DNA of 41,651 nucleotides, taken from contig WHTJ01000034.1 of the NCBI GenBank assembly GCA_009377795.1, positions 1-41,651 of the forward strand, in the 5' to 3' direction. Below, piece after piece: positions 7,321-19,270 of the stretch; the stretch's first letter is position 1, and the number at the start of each line of letters is the position of its first letter. The notes beneath the pieces are model-generated. The model did not search any database and was not told where the DNA came from. It was given only the letters and a program-made list of their open reading frames with translations. This DNA is from Propionibacteriales bacterium (lineage in GTDB: Bacteria; Actinomycetota; Actinomycetes; Propionibacteriales; Nocardioidaceae). The position numbers and the translations under genes are program-made.

Positions 7321-8622
7321 ATGGCGCGCACGCCGGCCAACGAACGGCATGCCGACGTCATCATCGTCGGCGCCGGGCCGGCCGGGTCGACCGCGGCATA
7401 CCATCTCGCGCAGGCCGGAATCGACGTGCTCCTGCTGGAGAAGACCGCATTCCCCCGGGAGAAGGTCTGCGGCGACGGGTTCACCCCGCGGGCGACCCGC
7501 CAGCTGCTGCGGATGGGCATCGACCTCGACGAGCCCGGATGGATCAAGAACCACGGCCTGCGGATCATCGGCGGCGGCCATCGGATCGAGCTGCCGTGGC
7601 CGGAGCTCACCGACTTCCCGCCGGTCGGCCTGGTCCGCACCCGGCTGGACTTCGACGAGCTGCTCGCCGAGCAGGCGCAGAAGTCCGGCGCCGCGCTGAT
7701 GGAGCGTACGGCGGTGACCGGCCCGATCCGGGACGAGCGGACCGGACGGGTCGTCGGCGTCCAGGCCCGCCGGGTCGACGACCAGGGCCGGAAGAACGGC
7801 GAGACCCTGGAGTTCCGCGCGCCGCTGGTGATCGGATCCGACGGCAACTCCTCGCGGTTCGCGCTGTCCCTGGGCATGCACAAGCGGGACGACCGCCCGA
7901 TGGGGGTTGCCGTACGCACGTACTACACCAGCCCGCGCCATGACGACGACTGGCTGGAGTCCTGGCTCGAGCTGCGCTACAACGACGAGCGGGGTCACGG
8001 TCACCTGCTCCCCGGCTACGGCTGGATCTTCGGCGTCGGAGACGGCAGGTCGAACGTCGGACTGGGCATTTTGGACACATCCGAGGCGTTTGGCAATGTC
8101 GACTACAAGGAGGCGTTGCGACGCTGGCTCAGCAGTACGCCGGAGGAGTGGGGATTCCGGGACGAGAACATGGTCGGCCCGATCCGCGGTGCGGCGCTCC
8201 CGATGGCCTTCAACCGCAAGCCGCACTACCGGGACGGCGTTCTTCTCGTCGGCGACGCCGGTGGGATGATCAATCCGTTCAACGGCGAGGGCATCGCCTA
8301 CGCGATGGAGGCGGCGGAGATCGCGGCCGGGGTGATCGTGCACGCGCTGGAGCGCCCCGAGGGCGCACAGCGCGAGCGCGCCCTGCACGGCTATCCGGCG
8401 GCGCTGGACGCGACGTTCGGGGGCTACTACACGCTGGGCCGGGCGTTCGCCAAGTTCATCGGGAACCCGTGGGTGATGAAGTACGGCACCAAGCACGGTC
8501 TGCCGCGACCGCTGCTGATGAAGTTCACCTTGAAGTTGCTCGCCAACCTCACGGACTCGCGGAGGGGCGACGCGATGGACCGGGTGATCAACGCGATGAG
8601 CAAGATTGCACCAGCCGCCTAG
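7321..8622 (+). CDS. menJ: geranylgeranyl-reductase-family flavoprotein, probable menaquinone reductase MenJ
   Basis: A 433-aa FAD enzyme. The dinucleotide-binding motif VIIVGAGPAGSTAAYHLAQA is at residues 13-32. It is followed by LLLEKTAFPREKVCGDG, which is typical of the geranylgeranyl reductase family, and by the second FAD motif VGDAGGMINPFNGEGIAYA in the C-terminal third. By position among menG, nuo and a prenyl synthase it most resembles mycobacterial MenJ, which saturates one isoprene unit of the menaquinone tail. That function is inferred. ATG 7321 is chosen over ATG 7315 because GAAGG (7310-7314) is too close to 7315 but suitably spaced for 7321. It is separated by 111 bp from nuoA and may share its Rex-type control. 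Confidence 0.85.
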   Translation: MARTPANERHADVIIVGAGPAGSTAAYHLAQAGIDVLLLEKTAFPREKVCGDGFTPRATRQLLRMGIDLDEPGWIKNHGLRIIGGGHRIELPWPELTDFPPVGLVRTRLDFDELLAEQAQKSGAALMERTAVTGPIRDERTGRVVGVQARRVDDQGRKNGETLEFRAPLVIGSDGNSSRFALSLGMHKRDDRPMGVAVRTYYTSPRHDDDWLESWLELRYNDERGHGHLLPGYGWIFGVGDGRSNVGLGILDTSEAFGNVDYKEALRRWLSSTPEEWGFRDENMVGPIRGAALPMAFNRKPHYRDGVLLVGDAGGMINPFNGEGIAYAMEAAEIAAGVIVHALERPEGAQRERALHGYPAALDATFGGYYTLGRAFAKFIGNPWVMKYGTKHGLPRPLLMKFTLKLLANLTDSRRGDAMDRVINAMSKIAPAA

Positions 8623-8649
8623 GCCGGACGGTCGTGGCGGCACCACAAC

Positions 8650-8665
8650 GAGCCGGAGTCGGCTC
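8650..8665. repeat. inverted repeat in the menJ-nuoA gap
   Basis: GAGCCG and CGGCTC flank GAGT, giving a perfect 6-bp hairpin that abuts a TAGGAT hexamer. It may be a weak attenuator between menJ and nuoA or an operator overlapping a nuo promoter. The sequence does not decide this. Confidence 0.3.
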
Positions 8666-8671
8666 TAGGAT
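8666..8671 (+). promoter_or_regulatory. candidate -10 element of an internal nuo promoter
   Basis: TAGGAT fits the actinobacterial -10 consensus and would start transcription about 56 nt before nuoA, leaving room for the strong GGAGGAGG ribosome-binding site. No -35 box is evident. Confidence 0.35.
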
Positions 8672-8733
8672 GACGAACCGTCGCCGTGCAGTACCGCGGC
8701 GGCCCGAGCGATGCGGAGGAGGAAGCAGTCGGC

Positions 8734-9093
8734 ATGGATCTCTACCTGCCGATCTTGGGACTCGCCGTACTGGGTGCGGGCTTCGCGGTGGTCACCATTG
8801 TCACCAGCGCGCTCGTGGGCCCGAAGCGGTACAACCGCGCCAAGCTCGACTCCTACGAGTGCGGGATCGAGCCCACTCCGCAGCCGGCCGGTGGCGGCCG
8901 GTTCCCGGTGAAGTACTACATCACCGCCATGATGTTCATCGTCTTCGACATCGAGATCGTCTTCCTCTTCCCGTGGGCGGTGGCCTTCGACTCGATGGGC
9001 ATCTTCGCGCTGGTCGAGATGGTGCTGTTCATCGCCACCGTCTTCCTCGCCTACGCGTACGTGTGGCGCCGTGGAGGGCTCGAGTGGGACTGA
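8734..9093 (+). CDS. nuoA: NADH-quinone oxidoreductase subunit A (complex I, cluster 1)
   Basis: Small membrane subunit (119 aa) of the complex I arm that contacts the quinone channel. Three hydrophobic segments are visible, with the conserved loop SYECGIEPTPQPAGGGRF near residues 44-61 and the FDIEIVFLFPWAVAF helix near 73-87. ATG 8734 follows a long purine Shine-Dalgarno stretch, GGAGGAGGAAG (8715-8725). The frame is open further upstream to 8686 but lacks homology there. First gene of a complete nuoA-N operon. Confidence 0.95.
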   Translation: MDLYLPILGLAVLGAGFAVVTIVTSALVGPKRYNRAKLDSYECGIEPTPQPAGGGRFPVKYYITAMMFIVFDIEIVFLFPWAVAFDSMGIFALVEMVLFIATVFLAYAYVWRRGGLEWD

Positions 9094-9138
9094 TGGCAGT
9101 GGGACCGATGGTCGTGCCGACGATGGATGGGAGGTCCC

Positions 9139-9693
9139 GTGGGCATTGAGGAGAAGCTTCCGAGCGGTGTTCTGCTGACGAGGCTGGAAGGCTTCAGCGG
9201 CTGGATGCGCAAGGCGTCGTTCTGGCCGGCGACGTTCGGCCTGGCCTGCTGCGCCATCGAGATGATGACCACCGGGGGGCCTCGCTATGACCTGGGCCGG
9301 TTCGGGATGGAGGTCTTCCGGGCCTCGCCCCGGCAGGCCGACCTGATGATCGTCGCCGGCCGCGTGAGCCAGAAGATGGCCCCGGTCCTGCGGCAGATCT
9401 ACGACCAGATGGCCAACCCCAAATGGGTGCTCGCGATGGGGGTGTGCGCGTCGAGTGGCGGCATGTTCAACAACTACGCGATCGTCCAGGGCGTCGACCA
9501 CGTCGTACCGGTCGACATGTACCTCCCCGGCTGCCCGCCACGTCCCGAGATGCTGATCGACGCGATTCTCAAGCTGCACGAGCAGGTGCAGACCCGCGGG
9601 TTCGGGCCCAACCGGGAGGAGCAGATCGAGGCGCGTGAGCAGGCCGCCCTCGAAGCCGTGCCCACCTCCGAGATGAGGGGCCTGCTCCGATGA
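9139..9693 (+). CDS. nuoB: NADH-quinone oxidoreductase subunit B (complex I, cluster 1)
   Basis: Peripheral-arm subunit that carries the terminal [4Fe-4S] cluster N2, the direct electron donor to menaquinone. The four cluster ligands are Cys37-Cys38 (LACCAIE), Cys103 (GVCASSGG) and Cys132 (LPGCPPRPE). The start is set at GTG 9139 ([10 protein letters not shown]), preceded by GGGAGGT. ATG 9127 would place the Shine-Dalgarno inside the gene. It follows nuoA by 45 bp and overlaps nuoC by 4 bp (ATGA). Length 184 aa is usual for actinobacteria. Confidence 0.96.
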   Translation: MGIEEKLPSGVLLTRLEGFSGWMRKASFWPATFGLACCAIEMMTTGGPRYDLGRFGMEVFRASPRQADLMIVAGRVSQKMAPVLRQIYDQMANPKWVLAMGVCASSGGMFNNYAIVQGVDHVVPVDMYLPGCPPRPEMLIDAILKLHEQVQTRGFGPNREEQIEAREQAALEAVPTSEMRGLLR

Positions 9694-10460
9694 CCGAGGA
9701 GAGGCCGGACAACGGCGGCACACCGGCGAAGGCACCCGAGTCCGAGGGTGTCACGGAGCGGATGCCGGAGAACGTCCCGCCGAGCACCGGCGAGCCGACC
9801 GAGCGGGTCGAGGCGTTCGCGGTCCGCCGCGGCATGTTCGGCGTAGGCGGAACGGGCGACACCTCCGGGTACGGCGGCCTTCGCCGGTCCGTGGCCATGC
9901 CCGGTACGACCCAGCGGCCGTTCGGCGGCGGTTTCGACGAGCTGATGGAGCACCTCGAGAGCGCGCTCGCCCGGCATGACCTGGCGCGGGCCCTCGAACG
10001 CGCCGTGTTCGACCGCGGTGAGATCACGTTCTACATCCGGCGCGAGCACCTGCTGGACGTCGTACGCCAGATGCGTGACGACCCCGACCTGCGGTTCGAG
10101 CTCTGCTCCGGCGTCTCGGGCGTGCACTACCCCGAGGACACCGGGCGGGAGCTACACGCCGTCTACCACCTGCTGTCGATGACGCACAACGCCCGGGCGC
10201 GGCTGGAGGTGACCTGCCCCGATGACGACCCGCACATCCCGTCCGTGGTGCCGGTCTACCCGACCGCCGACTGGCACGAGCGGGAGACCTACGACTTCTT
10301 CGGCATCGTCTTCGACGGTCACCCCGCACTGACCCGCATCGAGATGCCCGACGACTGGCCGGGACATCCGCAGCGCAAGGACTACCCGCTCGGCGGTATC
10401 CCGGTCGAGTACAAAGGCGCGACCATTCCGCCGCCCGATGAGCGGAGGGCGTACAGCTGA
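9690..10460 (+). CDS. nuoC: NADH-quinone oxidoreductase subunit C (complex I, cluster 1)
   Basis: The 30-kDa subunit of the connecting module, 256 aa, unfused to NuoD. The conserved core [18 protein letters not shown] and the following [14 protein letters not shown] are in the C-terminal half. The first ~75 residues form a charged, Gly-rich N-terminal extension (with [16 protein letters not shown]) of the kind seen in actinobacterial NuoC and are probably disordered. Starts at ATG 9690, overlapping the nuoB stop; the stop TGA shares one base with the nuoD ATG. Confidence 0.95.
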   Translation: MTEERPDNGGTPAKAPESEGVTERMPENVPPSTGEPTERVEAFAVRRGMFGVGGTGDTSGYGGLRRSVAMPGTTQRPFGGGFDELMEHLESALARHDLARALERAVFDRGEITFYIRREHLLDVVRQMRDDPDLRFELCSGVSGVHYPEDTGRELHAVYHLLSMTHNARARLEVTCPDDDPHIPSVVPVYPTADWHERETYDFFGIVFDGHPALTRIEMPDDWPGHPQRKDYPLGGIPVEYKGATIPPPDERRAYS

Positions 10461-11827
10461 TGAGTGACCAGACGACGTACACCAGCGCACCGAACGCCGA
10501 GGATCCGTACGCGACCGGGCAGGACACCTCGGCCGGACGGGTCTTCACCGTCACCGGACAGGACTGGGACACGGTGGTGGCCGGCGTGGCCGACAGCGCC
10601 GACGAGCGAGTCGTCGTGAACATGGGCCCGCAGCACCCGTCCACGCACGGGGTGCTCCGGCTGATCCTCGAGCTGGACGGCGAGACGGTCACCGAGGCGC
10701 GCTGCGGCATCGGGTACCTGCACACCGGCATCGAGAAGAACATGGAGTTCCGGCCGTGGACGCAGGGCGTGACGTTCTGCACCCGAATGGACTACCTCGC
10801 GCCGTTCTCCTACGAGGCCGCGTACGTGCGCGGCATCGAGCGGCTCCTCGGGATCGAGGACGAGATTCCGGAGAAGGCCCAGGTGATGCGGGTCCTGCTG
10901 CTGGAGCTGAACCGCCTCTCCTCGCATCTGGTGGCGATCGCCACCGGCGGCATGGAGATCGGCGCACTCACCGTGATGACCATCGGGTTCCGCGAGCGGG
11001 AGCTGGTGCTCGACCTGTTCGAGCTGATCACCGGGCTGCGGATGAACCACGCGTTCATCCGCCCGGGCGGGGTCTCCCAAGACCTGCCGCCGGGCGCGCT
11101 GGAGGAGATCCGCGGGTTCATCACGCTGATGCGCAAGCGGTTGAAGGAGTACGCCGCACTCTGCAACGAGAACCCGATCTTCAAGGGCCGGCTGGAGAAC
11201 GTCGGGTATCTCGACCTCGCCGGCTGTCTCGCGCTCGGCGTCACCGGCCCGACCCTGCGGGCCACCGGTTACCCGTGGGACCTGCGGAAGACCCAGCCGT
11301 ACTTCGGCTACGAGTCCTACGAGTTCGACGTGCCGACCCGGGACACCTGCGACTCGTACGGGCGCTTCCGGATCCGCTTGGACGAGATGCACGAGTCGCT
11401 GCGGATCGTCGAGCAGTGCGCCGACCGGCTGGCCGGCCTCGACGACGCGCCGGTGATGGTCGCGGACAGGAAGATCGCGTGGCCGAGCCAGCTGGCGATC
11501 GGCAACGACGGCATGGGCAACTCCCTCGACCACATCCGGCACATCATGGGCGAGTCGATGGAGGCGCTGATTCACCATTTCAAGCTGGTGACCGAGGGGT
11601 TCCGCGTACCCGCGGGCCAGGCGTACACCGCCGTCGAGTCGCCGCGCGGCGAGCTCGCCTGCCATGTGGTGAGTGACGGCGGCACCCGGCCGTACCGCGC
11701 GCATTTCCGCGATCCGTCGTTCACCAACCTGCAGGCCACGTCCGTCATGTGCGAGGGCGGAATGGTCGCCGACGTGGTCGTGGCCGTCGCCAGCATCGAT
11801 CCGGTCATGGGGGGTGTGGATCGATGA
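10460..11827 (+). CDS. nuoD: NADH-quinone oxidoreductase subunit D (complex I, cluster 1)
   Basis: The 49-kDa subunit (455 aa), related to the large subunit of NiFe hydrogenases, which forms the quinone-reduction chamber with Nuo[15 protein letters not shown] near residues 55-68 contains His63, and MDYLAPFSY near 110-118 contains Tyr112. These correspond to the quinone-headgroup His and Tyr of Thermus Nqo4 by motif and spacing (49 residues). It ends in the conserved [11 protein letters not shown]. This is the only nuoD in the window, which matters because the second nuo cluster has none. Confidence 0.96.
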   Translation: MSDQTTYTSAPNAEDPYATGQDTSAGRVFTVTGQDWDTVVAGVADSADERVVVNMGPQHPSTHGVLRLILELDGETVTEARCGIGYLHTGIEKNMEFRPWTQGVTFCTRMDYLAPFSYEAAYVRGIERLLGIEDEIPEKAQVMRVLLLELNRLSSHLVAIATGGMEIGALTVMTIGFRERELVLDLFELITGLRMNHAFIRPGGVSQDLPPGALEEIRGFITLMRKRLKEYAALCNENPIFKGRLENVGYLDLAGCLALGVTGPTLRATGYPWDLRKTQPYFGYESYEFDVPTRDTCDSYGRFRIRLDEMHESLRIVEQCADRLAGLDDAPVMVADRKIAWPSQLAIGNDGMGNSLDHIRHIMGESMEALIHHFKLVTEGFRVPAGQAYTAVESPRGELACHVVSDGGTRPYRAHFRDPSFTNLQATSVMCEGGMVADVVVAVASIDPVMGGVDR

Positions 11828-12479
11828 GCGAGTTGACCCAAGAGACACTCAACGAGCTCAAGGAGATCGCCGGTCGTTATCCCGACGCCCGATCTGGGCT
11901 TTTGCCGATGTTGCATCTGGTGCAGAGCGTCCAGGGCTACGTGACGCCCGAGGGCATCGAGGCGTGTGCCGAGGTGCTCGACATCACCGCGGCCGAGGTG
12001 GCCGGGGTGGCGACGTTCTACACCATGTACAAGCGGCGTCCGGTGGGCGACTACCACGTGGGTGTATGCACGAACACCCTGTGCGCCATCATGGGCGGCG
12101 ACCTGATCTTCGAGCGGCTCAAGGAGCATCTCGAGGTCGGCAACGACGAGACCACGGAGGACGGCAGGCTCACCCTCGAGCACGTCGAGTGCAACGCCGC
12201 CTGCGACTACGCGCCGGTGATGATGGTCAACTGGGAGTTCATGGACAACATGACGCCGGAGTCCGCGGTCGAGCTGGTCGACCGGCTCCGCTCGGGTCAG
12301 GACGTGCGCTCCACCCGAGGCGCCCGGATCTGCACCTGGCGGGAGGCCGAGCGGGTGCTCGCGGGATACCCCGACGACCGTGCCGACGAGGGTCCCGCGG
12401 CCGGTCCCGCGTCTCTGGAAGGATTGCGGATCGCCCGCGAACGAGGCTGGCGAGCGCCTGAGCCAGAAGAGGAAGCCCG

Positions 12480-12483
<4 letters not shown>
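11824..12483 (+). CDS. nuoE: NADH-quinone oxidoreductase subunit E (complex I, cluster 1)
   Basis: Thioredoxin-fold subunit (219 aa) of the NADH-input module, binding the [2Fe-2S] cluster N1a. Ligands are Cys82 and Cys87 (VCTNTLC) and Cys123 and Cys127 (CNAAC). ATG 11824 overlaps the nuoD stop by 4 bp and the stop overlaps nuoF by 4 bp. The C-terminal ~50 residues are Arg/Glu/Pro-rich, beyond the conserved domain. Confidence 0.95.
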
Positions 12484-13801
<1,318 letters not shown>

Positions 13802-13805
<4 letters not shown>

Positions 13806-16231
13806 CGGTTCACGCCAACCCACCCACGACCGAGTCCGGCCGCGCCGAGCTGGAGAAGCTGGTCACGCTCACCATCGACGACGTCCAGGTCAGCGTGCCG
13901 GAGGGCACCCTGGTGATCCGCGCCGCCGAGCTGATCGGCGTACAGATCCCCCGGTTCTGCGACCACCCGCTGCTCGACCCGGCCGGCGCGTGCCGGCAGT
14001 GCCTGGTCGAGATCCCGGACGCCGGGAACGGCCGGCCGATACCCAAGCCGCAGGCGTCGTGCACGCTGCCGGTCGCCGAGGGCATGGTCGTGCACACCCA
14101 GCTGACCTCGAAGGTCGCAGACAAGGCGCAGCAGGGTGTGATGGAGCTGCTCCTGATCAACCACCCGCTGGACTGCCCGGTGTGCGACAAGGGCGGCGAG
14201 TGCCCGCTGCAGAACCAGGCGATGTCCAACGGGCGGGGAGAATCTCGATTCGCGGAATCGAAGCGAACATTCGAGAAACCGATCAACATCTCGGCCCAGG
14301 TGCTGCTCGACCGGGAGCGGTGCGTGCTGTGCGCGCGGTGCACGAGGTTCTCCGAGCAGATCGCCGGCGACCCGTTCATCGACATGCTGGAGCGCGGCGC
14401 CCTGCAGCAGGTCGGTATCTACGAGGACGAGCCGTTCGAGTCCTACTTCTCCGGCAACACCATCCAGATCTGCCCGGTCGGGGCGTTGACGAGTGCGGAG
14501 TACCGGTTCAGGTCCCGGCCGTTCGACCTGGTCTCGACACCGAGCATCTGTGAGCACTGCGCCTCGGGGTGCGCGCTGCGTACGGACCACCGGCGCGGCA
14601 AGGTGACCCGCCGGCTGGCCGGCGACGACCCGGAAGTCAACGAGGAGTGGAACTGCGACAAGGGCCGGTTCGCCTTCCACTGGGCGCGCCAGGCCGACCG
14701 GTTCACCCACCCGTTGGTTCGCGATGAGGACAGCAGGGAGCTGCGCCCGGCCTCGTGGGTGGAGGCGTTCGCGGTCGCGGCCCGCGGGCTGGCGGCGGCC
14801 GCGGGCAAGGTCGGCGTGCTGCCGGGCGGCCGGCTCACGGTCGAGGACGCGTACGCCTACTCCAAGTTCGCGCGGGCGGCGCTCGGCACCAACGACATCG
14901 ACTTCCGGTCCCGGCCCCACTCCGCGGAGGAGGCCGACTTCCTGGCGTCGTACGTCGCCTCCACAGCCCTTGTGACATACGCACAGCTGGAGACCGCGAA
15001 CGCGGTCGTGCTCGCCGGGTTCGAGCCGGAGGAAGAGTCGCCGATCGTCTTTTTGCGGCTGCGCAAGGGATCTCAGCGCAACGGTACGCGCATCTACTCC
15101 GTTGCGCCGTACTCCACACGGGGTCTCGCCAAGCTCGGCGGCACGCTTCGGCAGACCGTGCCGGGTGCGGAGGCCGCCGCGCTTGCCGCGATCGCGGAGG
15201 ACGGCGAGATCGCGCTCGATGCCGGCGGTGTGATCCTGGTCGGCGAGCGACTCGCGACCGTGCCTGGTGCGTTGTCGGCTGCATTGCAGTTGGCGCAGAC
15301 GACCGGGGCCAGACTGGCGTGGGTGCCACGGCGAGCCGGCGACCGCGGCGCCGTCGACGTCGGTTGCCTGCCGCACCTGTTGCCCGGTGCGCGGCCGGTC
15401 GTCGATCCCGGTGCACGCGTCGACGTCGCCGCCGCCTGGGGTGTCGAGTCGGTACCGGCCGAGCCCGGTCGCAGTGCCGGCGAGATCCTCGACGCCGCCC
15501 GTTCCGGCGACCTCACTGCGTTGGTGGCCGGCGGTGTCGAGCCGGCCGACTTCGCCGACCCGGCGGCCGCCCTTGAGGCGCTGGACTCCGTATCGTTCCT
15601 GGTCAGCCTGGAGGTGCGGGCCAGCGAGGTCACCGAGCGGGCCGACGTCGTACTCCCGGTCGCGCCGGTGGCCGAGAAGTCCGGCACGTTCGTGGACTGG
15701 GAGGGTCGCCACCGTGAGTTCGGTAATGTCCTCCGCACGACCGGGGTGCTGACCGACGTACGCGTGCTGGCCGGGATCGCCGAGGAGCTCGGGCGCGGGC
15801 TGGGCTTCCGCACGATCGAGCAGGCCGGCCGGGAGCTGGTCGAGCTGGGACCGTGGGACGGGGAGCGGGTCGCCCGGCCGGACGTGCGACCCGTCGCGGC
15901 CGGCCACGTCTCGAACGGCGAGGCGGTGCTCGCGACCTGGCGGTTGCTGCTCGACGACGGGCGGCTGCAAGACGGCGAGCCGCATCTGAAGGCGACCGCA
16001 CACGCGCCGGTCGCGCTGGTGTCCGCCGCGACGGCGGAGGGCCTCGGCCTCACCGAGGGTGCCGATATCGTGCTGTCGACCGACCGGGGAAGCGTCACGT
16101 TCCCGGTCGGCGTCGCGGATCTCCCCGACGGCGTCGTGTGGGCTCCGCAGCACTCCGCCGGGCTCTCCTTGCACCGCGACCTCGGTGCCGTGGCCGGCGA
16201 CGTGATCAGGATCGGAGGTGGCCAGTCATGA
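13802..16231 (+). CDS. nuoG: NADH-quinone oxidoreductase subunit G (complex I, cluster 1)
   Basis: The 75-kDa iron-sulfur subunit (809 aa). Ligand sets are complete: [2Fe-2S] N1b Cys53, Cys64, Cys67, Cys87; N5 His121, Cys125, Cys128, Cys134; N4 Cys174, Cys177, Cys180, Cys224; and the optional off-path cluster N7 Cys250, Cys253, Cys257, Cys285. The remaining ~500 residues form the molybdopterin-oxidoreductase-like domain without its catalytic role, ending in an MopB-type C-terminal barrel. ATG 13802 overlaps nuoF, and the stop overlaps nuoH. N7 is kept here as in E. coli and Thermus. Confidence 0.95.
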
Positions 16232-17571
16232 TCGTGCAGGCGCTCGGCGTGCGTACCGTCGACGACCTCAGCGAGTTCGGCACCGATCCCTGGTGGCTGT
16301 CGCTCATCAAAGCCGTCCTGATCTTCGTATTCCTGCTGCTGCTCACGCTGTTCAACATCTGGTTCGAGCGGCGGGTCGTCGCCCGGATGCAGCACCGGGC
16401 GGGTCCGAACAAGAACGGCCCGTTCGGGTTGCTGCAGTCCCTGGCCGACGCGATGAAGCTGATGCTCAAAGAAGACATCATGGTGAAGGCCGCCGACCGG
16501 CTGCTCTACGTGCTGGCCCCCGTGATCTCGGTGATCATGGCGTTCCTCGCGTTCGCCGTGATCCCGTTCGGGCCGGTCGTCGACGTACCGTTCACCGACC
16601 GGCAGACTCCGTTGCAGCTGACCGACCTCCCGGTCGGCGTGCTGTTCGTGATCGCGGTCGCCTCGGTCGGGATCTACGGCATCGTGCTCGGCGGGTGGGC
16701 GTCCGGATCGACGTACTCGCTGCTGGGCGGCATGCGCTCCACGGCCCAGGTGATCTCCTACGAGGTCGCGATGAGCCTGGCTCTGGTGGCGGTTTTCTTG
16801 TACGCCGGATCGCTGTCCACATCCGAGATCGTCAACGCACAGCAGCGACTGTGGTACGCCCTGATCTTGCTGCCGTCGTTCATCATCTTCTGGGTCTCCA
16901 TGGTCGGCGAGACCAACCGGGCGCCGTTCGACATGCCGGAGGCGGAGGGCGAGCTGGTCGCCGGCTACTTCACCGAGTACTCCTCGATGAAGTTCGCGAT
17001 GTTCTTCCTCGCCGAGTACATCAACATGGTGACGGTGTCCGCGGTGGCCACGACGCTGTTCCTCGGCGGCTGGCGGGCGCCGTGGCCGCTGTCGTTGTGG
17101 GACGGCGCGAACGCCGGGTACTGGCCGGTGCTGTGGTTCCTCGCCAAGGTCATGATGTTCATGTTCGTCTTCGTCTGGTTGCGCGGGACGCTCCCACGGG
17201 TCCGTTACGACCAGTTCATGGCACTGGGCTGGAAGGTGCTCATCCCGGTCGCACTGCTGTGGACGGTCGCGGTCGCGACCATCCGCGCGATGACCCTCGA
17301 CGGCGGTCTGGACCGGCGGGTCCTCGTCGGCGGTGCGCTGGTCGCGGTGCTGTTGTTCCTGCTGCTGTCCATCGTCGGCGAGCGGGCTCCGAAGGAGGAG
17401 CCGGAGGCCGAGGAGCAGCCGTTCGACCCGTTCGCCGGCGGCTATCCCGTACCGCCCATGCCCGGCCAGAGGCTTCCGCGACCCGAGCCCGCGGGCGTCG
17501 TACCCGGGGGTGCACAACCCGACCAGGAGGACGACACCGCCCGGCGAAGCGCAACGGAGGAGGGAGACTGA
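16228..17571 (+). CDS. nuoH: NADH-quinone oxidoreductase subunit H (complex I, cluster 1)
   Basis: Membrane subunit that forms the quinone tunnel and the start of the proton E-channel. It has about eight hydrophobic helices. The key loop [20 protein letters not shown] is at residues 227-246, with Glu228, Glu238, Glu240 and Glu242 retained. [16 protein letters not shown] is at 155-170. At 447 aa it is longer than the ~320-aa family norm because of a ~60-residue Pro/Glu-rich cytoplasmic tail after about residue 385. ATG 16228 overlaps nuoG by 4 bp; the stop shares one base with nuoI. Confidence 0.95.
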   Translation: MIVQALGVRTVDDLSEFGTDPWWLSLIKAVLIFVFLLLLTLFNIWFERRVVARMQHRAGPNKNGPFGLLQSLADAMKLMLKEDIMVKAADRLLYVLAPVISVIMAFLAFAVIPFGPVVDVPFTDRQTPLQLTDLPVGVLFVIAVASVGIYGIVLGGWASGSTYSLLGGMRSTAQVISYEVAMSLALVAVFLYAGSLSTSEIVNAQQRLWYALILLPSFIIFWVSMVGETNRAPFDMPEAEGELVAGYFTEYSSMKFAMFFLAEYINMVTVSAVATTLFLGGWRAPWPLSLWDGANAGYWPVLWFLAKVMMFMFVFVWLRGTLPRVRYDQFMALGWKVLIPVALLWTVAVATIRAMTLDGGLDRRVLVGGALVAVLLFLLLSIVGERAPKEEPEAEEQPFDPFAGGYPVPPMPGQRLPRPEPAGVVPGGAQPDQEDDTARRSATEEGD

Positions 17572-18107
17572 TGGCGACCCTGCGCAAGCAGTTCTGGGAC
17601 CCGATCGCCGGTTTCGGGGTCACCTTCCGGACGATGTTCAAGAAGGTCGTCACCGAGGACTACCCGTTCGAGAAGAAGCCGACCGCGCCGCGGTTCCACG
17701 GCCGGCACCAGCTCAACCGCTGGCCGGACGGCCTGGAGAAGTGCATCGGATGCGAGCTCTGTGCCTGGGCCTGCCCGGCGGACGCGATCTACGTCGAGGG
17801 CGCCAGCAACAGCGAGGCGGAGCGGTACTCCCCGGGTGAGCGGTACGGCCGCGTCTACCAGATCAACTACCTGCGCTGCATCCTGTGCGGGCTGTGCATC
17901 GAGGCGTGCCCGACCCGGGCGCTCACGATGACCAACGAGTACGAGCTCGCCGACGACAACCGCGCCGACCTGATCTACGAGAAGAAGGATCTGCTTGCGC
18001 CGTTGCTCCCCGGCATGGAGCAGCCACCGCACCCGATGCGGCTCGGCGACGACGAGAGCGCGTACTACGGCGGCCGGGCGATCGACGTCAGCGAGGTGCA
18101 CCAGTGA
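17571..18107 (+). CDS. nuoI: NADH-quinone oxidoreductase subunit I (complex I, cluster 1)
   Basis: Ferredoxin-like subunit (178 aa) with two [4Fe-4S] clusters, N6a and N6b, relaying electrons toward NuoB. Ligands: Cys58, Cys61, Cys64, Cys68 ([12 protein letters not shown]) and Cys103, Cys106, Cys109, Cys113 ([12 protein letters not shown]). An amphipathic N-terminus ([20 protein letters not shown]) packs on the membrane in this family. ATG 17571 sits on the nuoH stop with GGAGGGAG just upstream. Confidence 0.96.
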   Translation: MATLRKQFWDPIAGFGVTFRTMFKKVVTEDYPFEKKPTAPRFHGRHQLNRWPDGLEKCIGCELCAWACPADAIYVEGASNSEAERYSPGERYGRVYQINYLRCILCGLCIEACPTRALTMTNEYELADDNRADLIYEKKDLLAPLLPGMEQPPHPMRLGDDESAYYGGRAIDVSEVHQ

Positions 18108-18973
18108 TCGCATTCTGGATCCTGGCCCCGCTCGCGGTCCTGGCCGCTCTCGCCATGGTGGCGGCGCGCAAGGCCGTGCACTCGGCGCTCATGCTGGCGT
18201 ACGTGATGATCACGCTGGCGATTCTGTACGCCATGCAGGACGCGCCGTTCCTCTTCGCCGTACAGGTGATCGTCTACACCGGCGCCGTGCTGATGTTGTT
18301 CCTCTTCGTCCTGATGCTGGTCGGCGTCGACGCCAGCGACTCGCTCGTGGAGACGATCAAGGGACAGCGACTGCTGGCGGTCCTGGCCGGGCTCGGGTTC
18401 GGCGTGCTCCTCGTTCTCGGGGTGGCGCAGGCGGTCGTGTCCGCTCCGGTGGGGCTGGAGGCTGCGCACGCCCAGGGCAACGTCGTGGGGCTGGCCGAGC
18501 TGTTGTTCACCAAGTACGTCTTCGCGTTCGAGGTGACCGGCGCCCTGCTGATCACGGCGGCGCTGGCCGCGATGGTGCTGGCGCACCGGGAGCGGCTCAC
18601 GCCCAAGCCGACGCAGCGCGATCTCGCGGAGGCCCGCCTGCGGGAGTACGCCGAGACCGGCAGGCACCCCGGGCCGCTGCCGCCGCCGGGTGTCTACTCT
18701 CGGCACAACGCCGTCGACACACCCGCGCTGCTGCCGGACGGCCGCGCGTCGGATCTGTCGGTGTCGCGCACGCTGCGTGCCCGCGGGACGCTCCGGTCGG
18801 CGCCGGAGCTCGCGGACGACGTCGACGAGACATTGCGCAAGATCGGGGCGACCGGCCGGACCCGCACCGTCGGCGACCGTGCGGCCGGTGAGGTCGGTCC
18901 GCCGACCGAGGGTCGGACCTTCCCGGCGAGCGGCGAGCAGCCGGACGGTGATGGGACAGGAGGGGACTCGTGA
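18104..18973 (+). CDS. nuoJ: NADH-quinone oxidoreductase subunit J (complex I, cluster 1), with long tail
   Basis: Membrane subunit linking the quinone module to the antiporter arm. About 165 residues carry the five hydrophobic helices ([40 protein letters not shown]). The remaining ~125 residues are a soluble, charged C-terminal tail containing [16 protein letters not shown]. Total 289 aa against the usual 165-185 elsewhere in bacteria; similar tails occur in other actinobacteria. GTG 18104 overlaps nuoI by 4 bp. Confidence 0.94.
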   Translation: MIAFWILAPLAVLAALAMVAARKAVHSALMLAYVMITLAILYAMQDAPFLFAVQVIVYTGAVLMLFLFVLMLVGVDASDSLVETIKGQRLLAVLAGLGFGVLLVLGVAQAVVSAPVGLEAAHAQGNVVGLAELLFTKYVFAFEVTGALLITAALAAMVLAHRERLTPKPTQRDLAEARLREYAETGRHPGPLPPPGVYSRHNAVDTPALLPDGRASDLSVSRTLRARGTLRSAPELADDVDETLRKIGATGRTRTVGDRAAGEVGPPTEGRTFPASGEQPDGDGTGGDS

Positions 18974-19269
18974 GCACGGAGCCGTTCCTCGTGCTGTCGG
19001 CGCTGTTGTTCACCATCGGCGCCTTCGGTGTGCTGATCCGGCGCAACGCGATCGTGGTCTTCATGTGCGTGGAGCTGATGCTCAACGCCGCCAACCTGGC
19101 GTTCGTGACGTTCGCCCGTCACCACGGCAACCTCGACGGGCAGATCGCGGCATTCTTCGTGATGGTGGTCGCCGCGGCAGAGGTCGTCGTGGGCCTGGCC
19201 ATCATCGTGACCATCTTCCGTACCAGGCGTTCGGCTTCGGTCGACGACGCGAGCCTGCTGAAGTACTGA
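18970..19269 (+). CDS. nuoK: NADH-quinone oxidoreductase subunit K (complex I, cluster 1)
   Basis: Three-helix membrane subunit (99 aa), related to Mrp[15 protein letters not shown] carries the conserved Glu of the second helix, and [16 protein letters not shown] carries the Glu of the third; both are part of the proton path. GTG 18970 overlaps nuoJ by 4 bp. Normal length. Confidence 0.95.
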   Translation: MSTEPFLVLSALLFTIGAFGVLIRRNAIVVFMCVELMLNAANLAFVTFARHHGNLDGQIAAFFVMVVAAAEVVVGLAIIVTIFRTRRSASVDDASLLKY

Positions 19270-19270
19270 G

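Noticed and set aside
5115-7919. Very long minus-strand open frame (934 codons) continuing upstream of menF across menG and menJ
   Set aside because: Only the menF part has protein-family motifs. The rest is antisense to two well-supported genes and is an artefact of high GC content with few stop codons.
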